A stretch of DNA of 64,000 nt from Planomicrobium sp. YIM 101495. GTDB lineage: Bacteria; Bacillota; Bacilli; Bacillales_A; Planococcaceae. Position numbers and translations under genes: made by a program. Positions 1 through 7,948 of this stretch are shown here, in pieces; position 1 is the stretch's first letter; each line of letters opens with the position of its first letter. The DNA lies in the NCBI RefSeq assembly GCF_009707665.1, contig NZ_WLZW01000002.1:186001-250000 (forward strand), read 5' to 3'. The notes below the pieces were generated by a model. The model made no database searches. It saw nothing but the letters and a program-made list of their open reading frames with translations, and was not told the origin of the DNA.

Positions 1-734
1 AAAAAGACGGGAAGCCGGTCAAAGTCGGCATCGCAATCAATGACATTGCGGCTGCACAGACGGCGATCCAGTCGATTCTTGCTGCATATATCCACCGCTT
101 GAAAACAGGCGAAGGGCAGTACATCGACGTCTCACTCGTCGATTCCGGCCTCGCATGGACAGTGTGGGAAGCAGCTGCTTATTTCGGCGCTGGGGAAGTG
201 GCGACAAGAAATGGCTCGGCGCACCGCGTATCAGCACCGTATCAAGGGTATGAAGCTGCAGACGACACGATTCTGATCGGAGCGGGGAACCAGAAGCTTT
301 GGGAAGCATTTTGCCGTGAAGTCGTGGAACGGCCGGATTGGATCAACCGCCCGGAATACGCGACGAACAGCTCGCGTAACGATCATGCGCAAGGTCTGGA
401 GAAAGACATCGAGTCTGTACTCGCGGCACAACCGTCTGCTTACTGGCTCGAAAAGCTGGAAGCGGCAGGCATCCCATGCAGTCCGATCCTTTCTTATGAT
501 AAAACGCTCCAAGATCCGCACATCCATGCGCGCGGAATGATTCAGGAATATGAACATCCGCTTGCGGGCACGGTCCAGACCCTCGGTTTCCCGGCGAAGT
601 TTTCCGGGACTCCGGGAACACTCCGGCGGCCGGCACCGCTTCTCGGTGAGCACAATGCGGAAGTGCTGGAAGAGCTCGGCTATTCCGCACAGCAAATCGC
701 CGAGATTAACCAAGGACAGAAAACGCACTCATAA
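1..734 (+). CDS. CaiB/BaiF (class III) CoA-transferase, C-terminal part
   Basis: The reading frame is open from base 3 to the stop at 732-734, so the gene enters from outside the window and 243 residues are visible. Family III CoA-transferases move CoA between carboxylic acids in the cytosol through an aspartyl-CoA thioester. The stretch GIAINDIAAAQTAI near the start fits the conserved block after the catalytic aspartate region; the Asp of IND (bases 42-44) is the best candidate nucleophile by eye. The later GEGQYIDVSLVD and the PLLGEHN motif near the C-terminus are typical of the family. The substrate cannot be told. A strong terminator follows at once, so this is the last gene of its transcript. 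Confidence 0.88.
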   Translation, partial: KDGKPVKVGIAINDIAAAQTAIQSILAAYIHRLKTGEGQYIDVSLVDSGLAWTVWEAAAYFGAGEVATRNGSAHRVSAPYQGYEAADDTILIGAGNQKLWEAFCREVVERPDWINRPEYATNSSRNDHAQGLEKDIESVLAAQPSAYWLEKLEAAGIPCSPILSYDKTLQDPHIHARGMIQEYEHPLAGTVQTLGFPAKFSGTPGTLRRPAPLLGEHNAEVLEELGYSAQQIAEINQGQKTHS

Positions 735-740
735 AAAAAC

Positions 741-772
741 AAGCCGGATACGCATTTGCGCATCCGGCTTTT
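741..772. terminator. Bidirectional intrinsic terminator
   Basis: A GC-rich perfect stem (AAGCCGGAT.. pairing with ..ATCCGGCTT) with T-rich tails on both strands separates the convergent CoA-transferase and stress-protein genes. Confidence 0.85.
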
Positions 773-780
773 GTTCAATC

Positions 781-1107
781 TTATAGATCTTTATTCGCGA
801 TGATGACCAATCTTCCTTGATCGAGAATTTCTTCGTATTCTTCTGCTTCCTGATCGGATAAGCCGGCTGCAGCCATCTTCGCGCGCAGTTCGTCGCCGCG
901 TGAGCTAGTCATGTTCTTCAAGCTATCCAAGAAGCCTTGCTCCTTTATCCCGACAGATTCGGTACCGAGTGCATCGCCGATATCTTTCGTACGTTTCGGG
1001 TCATGAGCGAAGACATAGATGTGATCCTCTGTGAATCCTTGCGTATGCAATTTCTCGATTTCTGTTTTGGCTTGAAGGGCATTTTCTACTACTAATTTTG
1101 TGGTCAT
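781..1107 (-). CDS. General stress protein, YflT/17M-like domain
   Basis: A 108-residue protein with the YflT/general stress protein 17M fold: an N-terminal VVENALQAKTEIEKL helix, then HIYVFAHD, and a C-terminal GRLVIIANKD strand. These small cytosolic proteins belong to the sigma-B general stress response in Bacillus, but their biochemical role is unknown. The ATG at 1107 is chosen because GGAGG sits 8 bases upstream; a TTG five codons further up overlaps that ribosome site. A sigma-B-like promoter lies upstream on the same strand. A second protein with a related N-terminus is at 32717-33232. Confidence 0.85.
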   Translation of the reverse strand: MTTKLVVENALQAKTEIEKLHTQGFTEDHIYVFAHDPKRTKDIGDALGTESVGIKEQGFLDSLKNMTSSRGDELRAKMAAAGLSDQEAEEYEEILDQGRLVIIANKDL

Positions 1108-1146
1108 TTTACATTCCTCCAATTAATTTATATTCTATTTCTATGC

Positions 1147-1171
1147 ATACCACGCGGCGTGAAAACTAAAC
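1147..1171 (-). promoter_or_regulatory. Sigma-B-like promoter of the YflT-like gene
   Basis: Reading the minus strand, GTTTAG (1171-1166) and TGGTAT (1152-1147) are separated by 13 bases. This matches the GTTTaa-N13/14-GGGTAT pattern of Bacillus sigma-B promoters. The -10 box ends about 40 bases before the start codon. Confidence 0.65.
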
Positions 1172-1411
1172 AAATCCGTTATAATGAAGGTTGATATATG
1201 CTCGTCAACGATCCTCCGTAAAAAGGCTCCGCGTCTAGTGGGCTTGCGCCCGAGATGATTCTAGATGATATTTTCATTTATTTCATCCGGAATAGGCTTC
1301 TTTTCGGGAATAAGCGGAATTTCTACGCTTATTTGATGATCGCCACCGGCCGAAAGGATTTCGGCCAAAGCCGTTTAGCTCTTGTCTCCGTCTTTCCTAC
1401 TGTTGATTGTG

Positions 1412-1659
1412 AGTAGTGATGGTTAATGTCATCTTCCGTTGTTTTCTTTGAATGAGATGGTGGTATTTAGTATGATGAGTCACCACTAACGAAGCGGAGA
1501 TATGGAGTAAAACAGTGGAGTGCCTGCGGTAAAAAGCGATTTGCCGAAATCCAGCCGGCCTCAGGAAGTGATGGCGGGTTAGTTCGGCATGAGCACCGCG
1601 GTACGGAACTGTTTTACAGAGTATCGACAACACTAAAACTAACAGCACCACCAACTACT
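1412..1659 (+). repeat. Large imperfect palindrome (candidate structured leader or MITE-like element)
   Basis: The gene-free stretch 1108-1679 contains nested complementary arms that all share one centre: AGTAGT 1412-1417/ACTACT 1654-1659, GGTGGT 1459-1464/ACCACC 1647-1652, TTAGT 1467-1471/ACTAA 1632-1636, GATA 1499-1502/TATC 1622-1625, GTAAAACAGT 1507-1516/ACTGTTTTAC 1608-1617, CTGCGGT 1524-1530/ACCGCGG 1595-1601, TGCCGAA 1542-1548/TTCGGCA 1583-1589. They would form one long interrupted hairpin ending just before the ribosome site of the MBL gene. A separate perfect 8-bp hairpin lies at 1348-1366. I recognise no known riboswitch. Confidence 0.55.
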
Positions 1660-1679
1660 ATACAAAAGGAGCAAAAAAC

Positions 1680-2414
1680 ATGAAGGTTACACCGATCGGG
1701 ATTTGGGGCGGCTACCCGAACCGCAATGAAGCGACATCTTCATTTTTAATCGAGGAAGACGGATTCCGCTGCTTGATTGATTGTGGAAGCGGCGTACTCG
1801 GAGCCGTGCAAAACTATACGGCGCTCAACGAACTTGATGCACTCATTGTGACGCATTACCATGCGGACCATATTGCAGACATCGGCGTCTTGCAGCACGC
1901 AGCGATGGTCGGAATGCAGCTGAAGGAATGGGAAACCCCGTTCCCGATTTATGCGCACGACCGTGACGAAGAGGAGTTCAAGAAGTTATCGTACAAAGGC
2001 GTGACAGAAGGGCACGCGATCCGAGTCGAAGAGAAGTTGCAGATCGGGCCATGGGAAGTCAGTTTTTGTGAGACGGTTCATCCGGTTTACTGCTTGGCGC
2101 TACGTTTTGAATCGAACGGCAAAGCGGCGGTTTTCACGGCAGATTCTGCGTGGCGCGATGAATTGGTCGGCTTCGCTGAGGGAGCGGATCTGCTCGTTTC
2201 CGAATCGAATCTGTACGAGAAATATCTCGGCATCATCAGCGGTCACATGAGCGGAAGCCAGGCCGGGAAATTGGCGGAAGAAGCTGGCGTGAAACAGTTG
2301 GTCTTAACGCACTTGCCGCAATACGGAGAGCTCGGAGAAATTCTGCAAGCGGCAAAAGGGCAGTTTGCAGGACCGACAGAGTTTGCGGAAATCGGAAAAA
2401 TCTACAGCATCTAG
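1680..2414 (+). CDS. MBL-fold metallo-hydrolase, YhfI-like
   Basis: A 244-residue metallo-beta-lactamase fold protein of the RNase Z-like branch. The zinc motif THYHADHIAD is at about residues 58-67, and further metal ligands are likely in ETVHPVYC, FTADSAW and the C-terminal LTHLP. This architecture is shared with B. subtilis YhfI, whose substrate is not established. AAAGGAG precedes the ATG by about 9 bases. The gene is flanked by the palindrome at 1412-1659 and by a small membrane protein gene 130 bases downstream, and appears monocistronic. It lacks the RNase Z exosite arm, so tRNA 3' processing is unlikely. Confidence 0.85.
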   Translation: MKVTPIGIWGGYPNRNEATSSFLIEEDGFRCLIDCGSGVLGAVQNYTALNELDALIVTHYHADHIADIGVLQHAAMVGMQLKEWETPFPIYAHDRDEEEFKKLSYKGVTEGHAIRVEEKLQIGPWEVSFCETVHPVYCLALRFESNGKAAVFTADSAWRDELVGFAEGADLLVSESNLYEKYLGIISGHMSGSQAGKLAEEAGVKQLVLTHLPQYGELGEILQAAKGQFAGPTEFAEIGKIYSI

Positions 2415-2548
2415 AAGAGGAATTGTTATTGACGTGTGAGTTAGGATGAACGTTTTCTGCCATGAAATGTTCATGATCCCATCCGGTTCATTGGTACAGT
2501 TCGTGTATAATGAACAAGAAACCTTAACGAAAAAGGCGGGAGAAAAAC

Positions 2549-2827
2549 ATGGGAATGGAATTTTTATATTTTCCAGAAGACAAAAGTGAATACCTTCCAG
2601 GGATCATCTCTGTTATTGTCATTATTCTTTTATCCGCGCTTATTTTCCGATTGCTGATGAAGGCATCGAAAAAAGAAGTGGAGAATTTAGAGCAACAAGG
2701 ATTTTCAGCAAGTTCGCAGTATCAGGTCGGTGGAAGCTCGGCTGAATATAAGAAAGTGGCGGATGCACGGGAGTCAGAGGACACAGTACAACAGTCCAAA
2801 GACAACCGGATCCCTCCGGAGGAATAA
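2549..2827 (+). CDS. Small membrane protein of unknown function
   Basis: A 92-residue protein with a single clear membrane helix at about residues 16-38 (LPGIISVIVIILLSALIF), followed by a basic patch and a hydrophilic, Ser/Glu/Gln-rich tail. The topology suggests a single-pass protein with a cytosolic C-terminal domain. I recognise no family. GGCGGGAG precedes the start and an intrinsic terminator follows directly, so it is probably a one-gene transcript. Confidence 0.7.
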   Translation: MGMEFLYFPEDKSEYLPGIISVIVIILLSALIFRLLMKASKKEVENLEQQGFSASSQYQVGGSSAEYKKVADARESEDTVQQSKDNRIPPEE

Positions 2828-2835
2828 TGGGAATG

Positions 2836-2870
2836 CCTGCACTGTCAAAGCGACGGTGCAGGTTTTTCTT
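2836..2870 (+). terminator. Intrinsic terminator
   Basis: Stem CCTGCAC..GTGCAGG with extra GTC/GAC pairing, followed by TTTTTCTTTT, directly after the small membrane protein gene. Confidence 0.8.
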
Positions 2871-2951
2871 TTGGCTGAAAGCAGACTATTTCACGCTGTC
2901 GGAAAGAGTGTATACTGAACGTAAGAGCTGAAGAATTGGGAGGAGTCGCGC

Positions 2952-4259
2952 ATGATGACGAGAAATTTTTTCGGCGGCATTCAATGGGCCGTCTTTTTAC
3001 TGGCTTCTTCCATCGCGGCACCTGTTGCGATTGCGAGTGTCTTCGGGATGACTGGGCTCGAGACTGCGCTATTTCTGCAGCGGACAGTCTTTGTTCTTGG
3101 TCTAGCCTGTTTGACACAAGCATTGTTCGGGCACCGCATGCCGATCAATGAGGGGCCCGCCGGATTATGGTGGGGAATTTTCATCGTCTACGCCGGCCTG
3201 GCGGGAATTTTATATCCGTCCTCTGCAGATGCGTTGCAAGCACTCCAGAGCGGGATGATTTATAGCGGGGTGTTGTTCGTCTTACTGGCAGTGAGCGGAC
3301 TCGCCGGAAAAATGAAAGAGCTGTTCACACCTGCGATCACCTTCGTCTATTTATTGCTGCTTGTTTTGCAGATCAGTGAATCGATCATTAACGGCATGCT
3401 TGGCATCGTTTCTGACGGAGACCCGGTGTCGATTCCGATCATCGGTGCGAGTGTAGCGATCGTGCTGCTGATGTTTTATTTCAGCAGCCATCGGGTCGGC
3501 TGGATCAACCGCTACTCGGTACTGTTTGCGATCGGTGCGGGCTGGCTTCTGTTCATACTGATGGGCGAAGCTGCACCAGTGCACTTCTCAGAAGCACCGT
3601 TTATCACCTTCCCCGAAGTGTTCGTCTTCGGTCCACTCGTCTGGGACTCCGGCATGTTCGTCACATCGCTGTTCTTGACGGTATTGCTCATGGCGAATAT
3701 GCTTGCGTCGATCCGTGTCATGGAACTGTTGATGAAGAACACATTCAAGGTCGACAAGCCGCTCCGGATCAAAGGGGCATCGGCCGCGTCAGGAATCAAC
3801 CACTTACTGGCGGGGATTTTCTCTTCAATTGGTCCTGTGCCGATTTCTGGTGCAGCGGGCTTCGTCGCTGCGACGAGAGCCGTGTCGCTCGCTCCGTTCA
3901 TCATCGGGGGGATCATCGTCGTCCTCATCAGTTTGTTCCCGGACTTGATGGCGGTGCTTGCCGCACTTCCTGCACCTGTCGCATATGCGGTCATCTTCGT
4001 CATTTTCAGTAAGATGACCGAGATGGCGTTCCGTGAATTGACAGTGTCGGAAGACCGTGAGCGCGCATATAAGATTGCTGCTTACGGTCTGATCGCCGGT
4101 GTCGGCATCATGTTCGTATCGCCTGAGAGCATGGGAGAACTGCCGGCCGCAGCAGCTGCTACACTATCGAATGGCTTGATTGTCGGCACGCTCACATCGA
4201 TCGTCGTCGAACAGATTTGGCTATGGCGCGACCGCGTAAAAGCGAAAAAACACACATAA
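2952..4259 (+). CDS. NCS2 nucleobase (uracil/xanthine) permease
   Basis: A 435-residue, strongly hydrophobic protein with about 12-14 membrane helices and the nucleobase:cation symporter-2 layout. The region INHLLAGIFSSIGPVPISGAAGFVA corresponds to the family's substrate-binding half-helix. Such carriers import xanthine, uric acid or uracil with protons or sodium. It resembles the less studied YwdJ-type branch more than PyrP or PbuX, so the substrate is open. GGGAGGAG lies before the ATG pair at 2952/2955. It has its own terminator, and no purine genes are adjacent. Confidence 0.85.
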   Translation: MMTRNFFGGIQWAVFLLASSIAAPVAIASVFGMTGLETALFLQRTVFVLGLACLTQALFGHRMPINEGPAGLWWGIFIVYAGLAGILYPSSADALQALQSGMIYSGVLFVLLAVSGLAGKMKELFTPAITFVYLLLLVLQISESIINGMLGIVSDGDPVSIPIIGASVAIVLLMFYFSSHRVGWINRYSVLFAIGAGWLLFILMGEAAPVHFSEAPFITFPEVFVFGPLVWDSGMFVTSLFLTVLLMANMLASIRVMELLMKNTFKVDKPLRIKGASAASGINHLLAGIFSSIGPVPISGAAGFVAATRAVSLAPFIIGGIIVVLISLFPDLMAVLAALPAPVAYAVIFVIFSKMTEMAFRELTVSEDRERAYKIAAYGLIAGVGIMFVSPESMGELPAAAAATLSNGLIVGTLTSIVVEQIWLWRDRVKAKKHT

Positions 4260-4271
4260 ATATACGGAAAA

Positions 4272-4297
4272 AAGGCTTCCCGGCGCCGGGAAGCCTT
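4272..4297. terminator. Bidirectional intrinsic terminator
   Basis: A near-perfect palindrome, AAGGCTTCCCGG/CCGGGAAGCCTT, with A and T runs either side serves the convergent permease and pepF genes. Confidence 0.9.
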
Positions 4298-4301
4298 TTG
4301 G

Positions 4302-6113
4302 TTATTGTCCTTCGATTTCATCCGTCAATGTTTCGAGCTGGTCAATCAATTCCCCGATATAAGCGATCGTATCACGCAACGGCTGTTCCGTCGTAATGTC
4401 GACACCTGCCATCTTAGATAGCTCGACGGGTGTTTTCGTTCCGCCTGCACGGAGCACTTCCAACCATTCCTCGACAGCCGGTTGTCCTTTGTCCAGGATG
4501 CGTTTGGAAACTTGTGTGGAGATCGTTAAGCCGGCGCTGTACGTGTATGGATACAAGCCCATGTAATAATGAGGCTGGCGCATCCATGTCAGTTCCGCAC
4601 CTTCCGTGATTTCCACGTCGTCGCCCCAGAATTCTTCCAAGACGCCACGTTTCAATGCGTTGAGGATGTTGGCATTGACGCTTTGGCCATTGTCGACACG
4701 CTCGTATACTTTGCGCTGGTACGCTGCTTCCAGTAAGTGCGTGACGAAGTTGTGGTAATACGTTCTTGCAACGATGGACGAGATGACCCAGCGTTTGAAT
4801 TTCGGATCGTCGTTTTCTTTCATCAAATGGTTCGCCATCAGCATTTCGTTCATTGTCGATGGTGCTTCGATGAAGTAAAGCGATGGACGAGCGTTGAAGA
4901 CGTTCTGTGCACGGTTTGCATTGTAGAAATGTCCTGCATGTCCGAGCTCATGTGCCAGGACGAACACTTCGTTCATGCGGCCGGTCCATGAAATCAAAAT
5001 GTACGGGTGGTTGCCGTATGGGCTCGAGCAGAATGCACCTGTTGATTTGCCGGCATTCTGTGCGAAGTCGATCCAGCGTTCCGAGTAAGAGCGTTCCACC
5101 ATTTCCAAGTAATCGTCGCCCATGATGGACAACGCGTCGTTGATGTATTGTTTCGATTCTTCGATCGTGATTTCCGGTTCATAGGAAGGGTCGAGCGAGA
5201 TCTTCAGGTCGGCGAATGTCATTTTATCGAGGTCATGCGCTTTTTGAAGCAGCTTCGCATATTTACGCATATGCGGTGCCAGTTCGGACATGATCAAGTC
5301 GATCTGACGGTTATAGAGCGAGCGATCAACTTCCTGGTTGAACAGCAAGGAATCGAAGACGCTGTCGTAGCCGCGCAGGTCGGCAGTGATTTTTTCCGTC
5401 TGGATATGTGTATCATATGTTTTCGCTGTCGTGTGCTGGTAATCACGCAGCTTGTCAGAAAATTCCTTGAACGCAGTGCGGCGCAGTTCCGTATCGGTTT
5501 CCGCTTCCCAATCGCCTTCGAACGAGACGTAGCTGAGCGGGTATGATTTGCCGTCGACTTCGAAATCGTCGAACTTCATATCGACCATTTTTGTTGTGTT
5601 ATACAGGCCGTATGGTGCGCTGAATGTCGGGGAGTAGGCAGCTAATGCCTTTTCAACTTCCGGGTGCAGCTGGTGCGGCTTCCGGTCAAGCAGACGCTTC
5701 AAATACACCTGGAATTCGTCGGATTGCTGCATCGCTTCTTCGAGGACCGCTTCCGGCAGTTCGAGCAATTCGCTCGTCACGAAGGATAGCTTACTGCTGA
5801 ATTTAGCGGATGACGAACCGAATTTGCTCGCGCGCATTTGCGCTTCGTCGTCGGTTTGATCGGTACTGACGGATAGATTGGAATATGTAGCAACTGGTAC
5901 GATGCTTTCGACGATGTTCCGGTAAGCGGAGAGTACTTCGATGACAGATGCAACATCTTTTGCACTTCCTTTGAATGTTTTGTGGAAAGCTTCTACATCC
6001 TGTTCCAGTTGGTTCAGGGCGTTTGTGTAGTCTTGTTCCGTAGCGAATAGACTCGTCAAATCCCATGTTTCTTCTGCCGCGATGGCGGATCGTTGTGGTA
6101 AATTGGCAACCAT
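4302..6113 (-). CDS. pepF: Oligoendopeptidase F (M3 zinc metallopeptidase)
   Basis: A 603-residue cytosolic M3B peptidase that cleaves oligopeptides of roughly 7-17 residues. The zinc motif HELGH is at residues 388-392, followed by the family-typical GHFYNA and, further on, NEMLMANHLM, which carries the third ligand. Length and the N-terminal ETWDLTSLF start match Bacillus and Lactococcus PepF. AGGAGA sits 7-8 bases before the ATG. It is monocistronic, with a shared terminator downstream and no partner genes. Confidence 0.95.
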   Translation of the reverse strand: MVANLPQRSAIAAEETWDLTSLFATEQDYTNALNQLEQDVEAFHKTFKGSAKDVASVIEVLSAYRNIVESIVPVATYSNLSVSTDQTDDEAQMRASKFGSSSAKFSSKLSFVTSELLELPEAVLEEAMQQSDEFQVYLKRLLDRKPHQLHPEVEKALAAYSPTFSAPYGLYNTTKMVDMKFDDFEVDGKSYPLSYVSFEGDWEAETDTELRRTAFKEFSDKLRDYQHTTAKTYDTHIQTEKITADLRGYDSVFDSLLFNQEVDRSLYNRQIDLIMSELAPHMRKYAKLLQKAHDLDKMTFADLKISLDPSYEPEITIEESKQYINDALSIMGDDYLEMVERSYSERWIDFAQNAGKSTGAFCSSPYGNHPYILISWTGRMNEVFVLAHELGHAGHFYNANRAQNVFNARPSLYFIEAPSTMNEMLMANHLMKENDDPKFKRWVISSIVARTYYHNFVTHLLEAAYQRKVYERVDNGQSVNANILNALKRGVLEEFWGDDVEITEGAELTWMRQPHYYMGLYPYTYSAGLTISTQVSKRILDKGQPAVEEWLEVLRAGGTKTPVELSKMAGVDITTEQPLRDTIAYIGELIDQLETLTDEIEGQ

Positions 6114-6189
6114 GATTATCTCTCCTTAATATTACGGTTTACGAACTAATATTCAGTATACGCCCGATAGATTGAAAAGTAAAAATTAA

Positions 6190-6217
6190 TTGAAAAATAA
6201 CGTGTATTTTTTATAAA
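6190..6217 (+). promoter_or_regulatory. Candidate sigma-A promoter with no gene downstream
   Basis: TTGAAA (6190-6195), 16-base spacer, TATAAA (6212-6217), pointing right into the gene-free stretch that ends at the terminator 6646-6676. Confidence 0.4.
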
Positions 6218-6645
6218 AAGAGGTTTAGTGCGAAAAAAGCACGGGTAAATACAAGGTACAAGGCGGAACAGATTTGGCCGGTACAGACAGATGAGTAGTT
6301 TGGCTGGACGGTCGATTATGTATTTGCACAGCCTTGGCGGAAAATTTGCGTTACTGACGATCAAGCGTTCTCGCTCGGAAAGACTCGTCCTGAAGTTAAC
6401 GGATGAGAGATTGAACAGTAAGTGGTAAGTTTTTTGTGTAAGTGCAGTTTGTAAGGCGAAGCTTCAGAACTATGGTTGCGCTTAAAGTAAAGCAGCCATA
6501 CACCAGCAATTAGGGTGAACATGACTTTTCGCAAGAAGACATTGGCGGGATGATTCGTTTCGTCAGTAGTCACCACATTTGTAGTAAGAATTTCAAGAAA
6601 TTTTCCGCGTGCGCCCCTCTGAAGTTAGAGGGTAGAAGAAAGAGG
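6218..6645 (+). other. Gene-free spacer, possible small RNA or relic
   Basis: About 640 bases between pepF and the thioesterase gene hold no confident gene. A plus-strand frame, ATG 6291 to TAA 6426-6428 (45 residues, basic, no ribosome site), is the most protein-like piece. A minus-strand frame around 6361-6576 contains a hydrophobic stretch but also lacks a ribosome site. The plus-strand promoter candidate at 6190 and the terminator at 6646 would bracket a transcript of about 450 bases. Confidence 0.35.
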
Positions 6646-6676
6646 GCATGACCTGATTTTAGGTCATGCTTTTTTT
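6646..6676 (+). terminator. Orphan intrinsic terminator, rightward
   Basis: Stem GCATGACCT (6646-6654)/AGGTCATGC (6661-6669) followed by seven T. Only the plus strand has a T-run, and no plus-strand gene ends here. Confidence 0.8.
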
Positions 6677-6702
6677 CATGGCGAGGGAAATCCATTCGGT
6701 TG

Positions 6703-6731
6703 TGGAAAAGGGGCGGAATATTCTTTATAAT
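6703..6731 (+). promoter_or_regulatory. Candidate sigma-A promoter of the thioesterase gene
   Basis: TGGAAA, 17-base spacer, consensus TATAAT (6726-6731), about 30 bases before the start codon at 6762. Confidence 0.5.
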
Positions 6732-6761
6732 CGAAGAGACATATACAAAGGGGGAAGCAAC

Positions 6762-7241
6762 ATGACTGAGAAGGTACAATACGCGATTCAGGACGAGTAC
6801 GGGGAAGACTTTGCCTGGTGTTATGGCTGCGGCCGTTTGAATGAAGAAGGCCATCAGTTCCGCACCGGCTGGCAAGGGGAGGAGACGGTGACGGTATACG
6901 AGCCGAAGCCCGAACATACAGCCATTCCTGGTTTTGTCTACGGCGGGCTGATTGCATCGCTCGTGGATTGCCATGGGACAGGATCAGCTTCACTTGCACT
7001 GCACCGGAAGAACGGCTTCGAGCCGGGGGATGGAGAACCGGCACCGCGTTTTGTGACGGGCTCTCTTCACGTGGACTTCAAGAAACCGACCCCGAAAGGC
7101 GTACTTCTGAAAGCTATCGGGAAAGTGGAGGAGATCCATCCGAAGAAATTCAAAGTAGCAGTTGAAGTGTTCGCAGGAGATACGGTTTGTGCGACAGGGG
7201 AAGTCGTGGCGGTCGTCATGCCGTCTACATTCGGAAAGTAA
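6762..7241 (+). CDS. PaaI-family hot-dog thioesterase
   Basis: A 159-residue single hot-dog domain protein. The block GFVYGGLIASLVDCHGTGSA is the family's active-site helix, with Asp as likely catalytic residue. The N-terminal CYGCG..NEEGH is typical of a large group of acyl-CoA thioesterases related to PaaI. It probably hydrolyses a short or aromatic acyl-CoA in the cytosol; the substrate is unknown. The ATG at 6762 follows AAAGGGGG; an upstream in-frame start at 6666 would overlap the promoter and terminator and is rejected. Confidence 0.82.
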   Translation: MTEKVQYAIQDEYGEDFAWCYGCGRLNEEGHQFRTGWQGEETVTVYEPKPEHTAIPGFVYGGLIASLVDCHGTGSASLALHRKNGFEPGDGEPAPRFVTGSLHVDFKKPTPKGVLLKAIGKVEEIHPKKFKVAVEVFAGDTVCATGEVVAVVMPSTFGK

Positions 7242-7303
7242 GGAAGAACATGTGCAATGAGTGAAGTTATGAAGGGAATAATGGAAGCGAAGAGGTGAAA
7301 GAA

Positions 7304-7486
7304 ATGGAAAAAGAGCGTGAAGAAGTGAAAGAGGAAGAAATCGTGGAAGAGGAAGAAGTTGTAGAAGAGCCGAAGAAAGAGGATCGAATGGCGGGCATCT
7401 ACAGCAACGTCGCGTCCAACGGCTACGAGAATCTACGGACAAGCCATATCGAAAACCGGGCGAAAAAACTACGGAAAAGCCGCTGA
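7304..7486 (+). CDS. Small acidic-basic protein, unknown
   Basis: A 60-residue frame. The N-terminal half is almost entirely Glu/Val/Lys (EEEIVEEEEVVEEP), and the C-terminal half is basic and contains GIYSNVASNGYENLRTSHIENRAKKLRKS. AGAGGTG lies 6 bases before the ATG at 7304. It follows the thioesterase gene by 60 bases and is followed by a clear terminator, which supports it being expressed. No family is recognised. The low-complexity start leaves some doubt. Confidence 0.5.
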   Translation: MEKEREEVKEEEIVEEEEVVEEPKKEDRMAGIYSNVASNGYENLRTSHIENRAKKLRKSR

Positions 7487-7497
7487 AGCAAACGAAA

Positions 7498-7540
7498 GCA
7501 GGTATAGAAGGGAAAAGCTTCTTCTTTACCTGCTTTTTTT
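7498..7540 (+). terminator. Intrinsic terminator
   Basis: Stem GCAGGTA..AGAAG pairing with CTTCT..TACCTGC, followed by seven T; its 3' part overlaps the end of the convergent gene 7526-7825. Confidence 0.8.
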
Positions 7541-7825
7541 GTCACTTTCTTCAGCAAGCACGAATGCCAAGTCATCGTTCCCGAACAGCTGAAGCAGTTC
7601 GAGCATCGTGGCATCGCTGATCTCGAGCGGCTCGCCGTCATCTTCAACGATCGCGGAAGCCAAGGCTTCGTTCTTTGGTTGCCCAGGGTACGCTTTCGTA
7701 TAGAGCGCGACCGGGTCGACTTCGTTTGCGAAGCACCATTTGACGAAAAGACGGATCATTGTTTCTTCGTCTTGCTGGTATTGCTCGATCACACGGCGCA
7801 TTTGTTCTGCACGGTCCATTTCCAC
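7526..7825 (-). CDS. Conserved hypothetical protein
   Basis: A 99-residue acidic, helical cytosolic protein with no membrane segment or signal peptide. I recognise no domain. The GTG start at 7825 is chosen because AGGAGG lies 8 bases upstream; the ATG two codons later is 14 bases away. A longer frame back to 7948 has no ribosome site and overlaps the divergent gene's leader. The gene is head-to-head with the gene at 7949, with about 120 bases between them for both promoters. Confidence 0.6.
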   Translation of the reverse strand: MEMDRAEQMRRVIEQYQQDEETMIRLFVKWCFANEVDPVALYTKAYPGQPKNEALASAIVEDDGEPLEISDATMLELLQLFGNDDLAFVLAEESDKKSR

Positions 7826-7948
7826 GAACAATTCCTCCTTTTTTGTTTCTAAACCAGTATAGCAGGGGAATACATGGGTACGTGGACTTTTCCGTTCAAA
7901 TTCATTAAAATTGATGGAAGAACCTAGACTGTATCGGAGGGGAAGCAA

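Noticed and set aside
1591-1607. CACCGCGGTAC resembling a T-box antiterminator.
   Set aside because: The T-box TGG and flanking bulge are not in order, there is no specifier stem-loop or T-run terminator, and the downstream gene is not an amino-acid gene.
6291-6428. Plus-strand 45-residue basic frame.
   Set aside because: No ribosome site upstream and no recognisable family, so it is not called as a gene.
6361-6576. Minus-strand 71-codon frame with a hydrophobic segment.
   Set aside because: GTG start without ribosome site and no terminator on that strand; kept only as a remark on the spacer.
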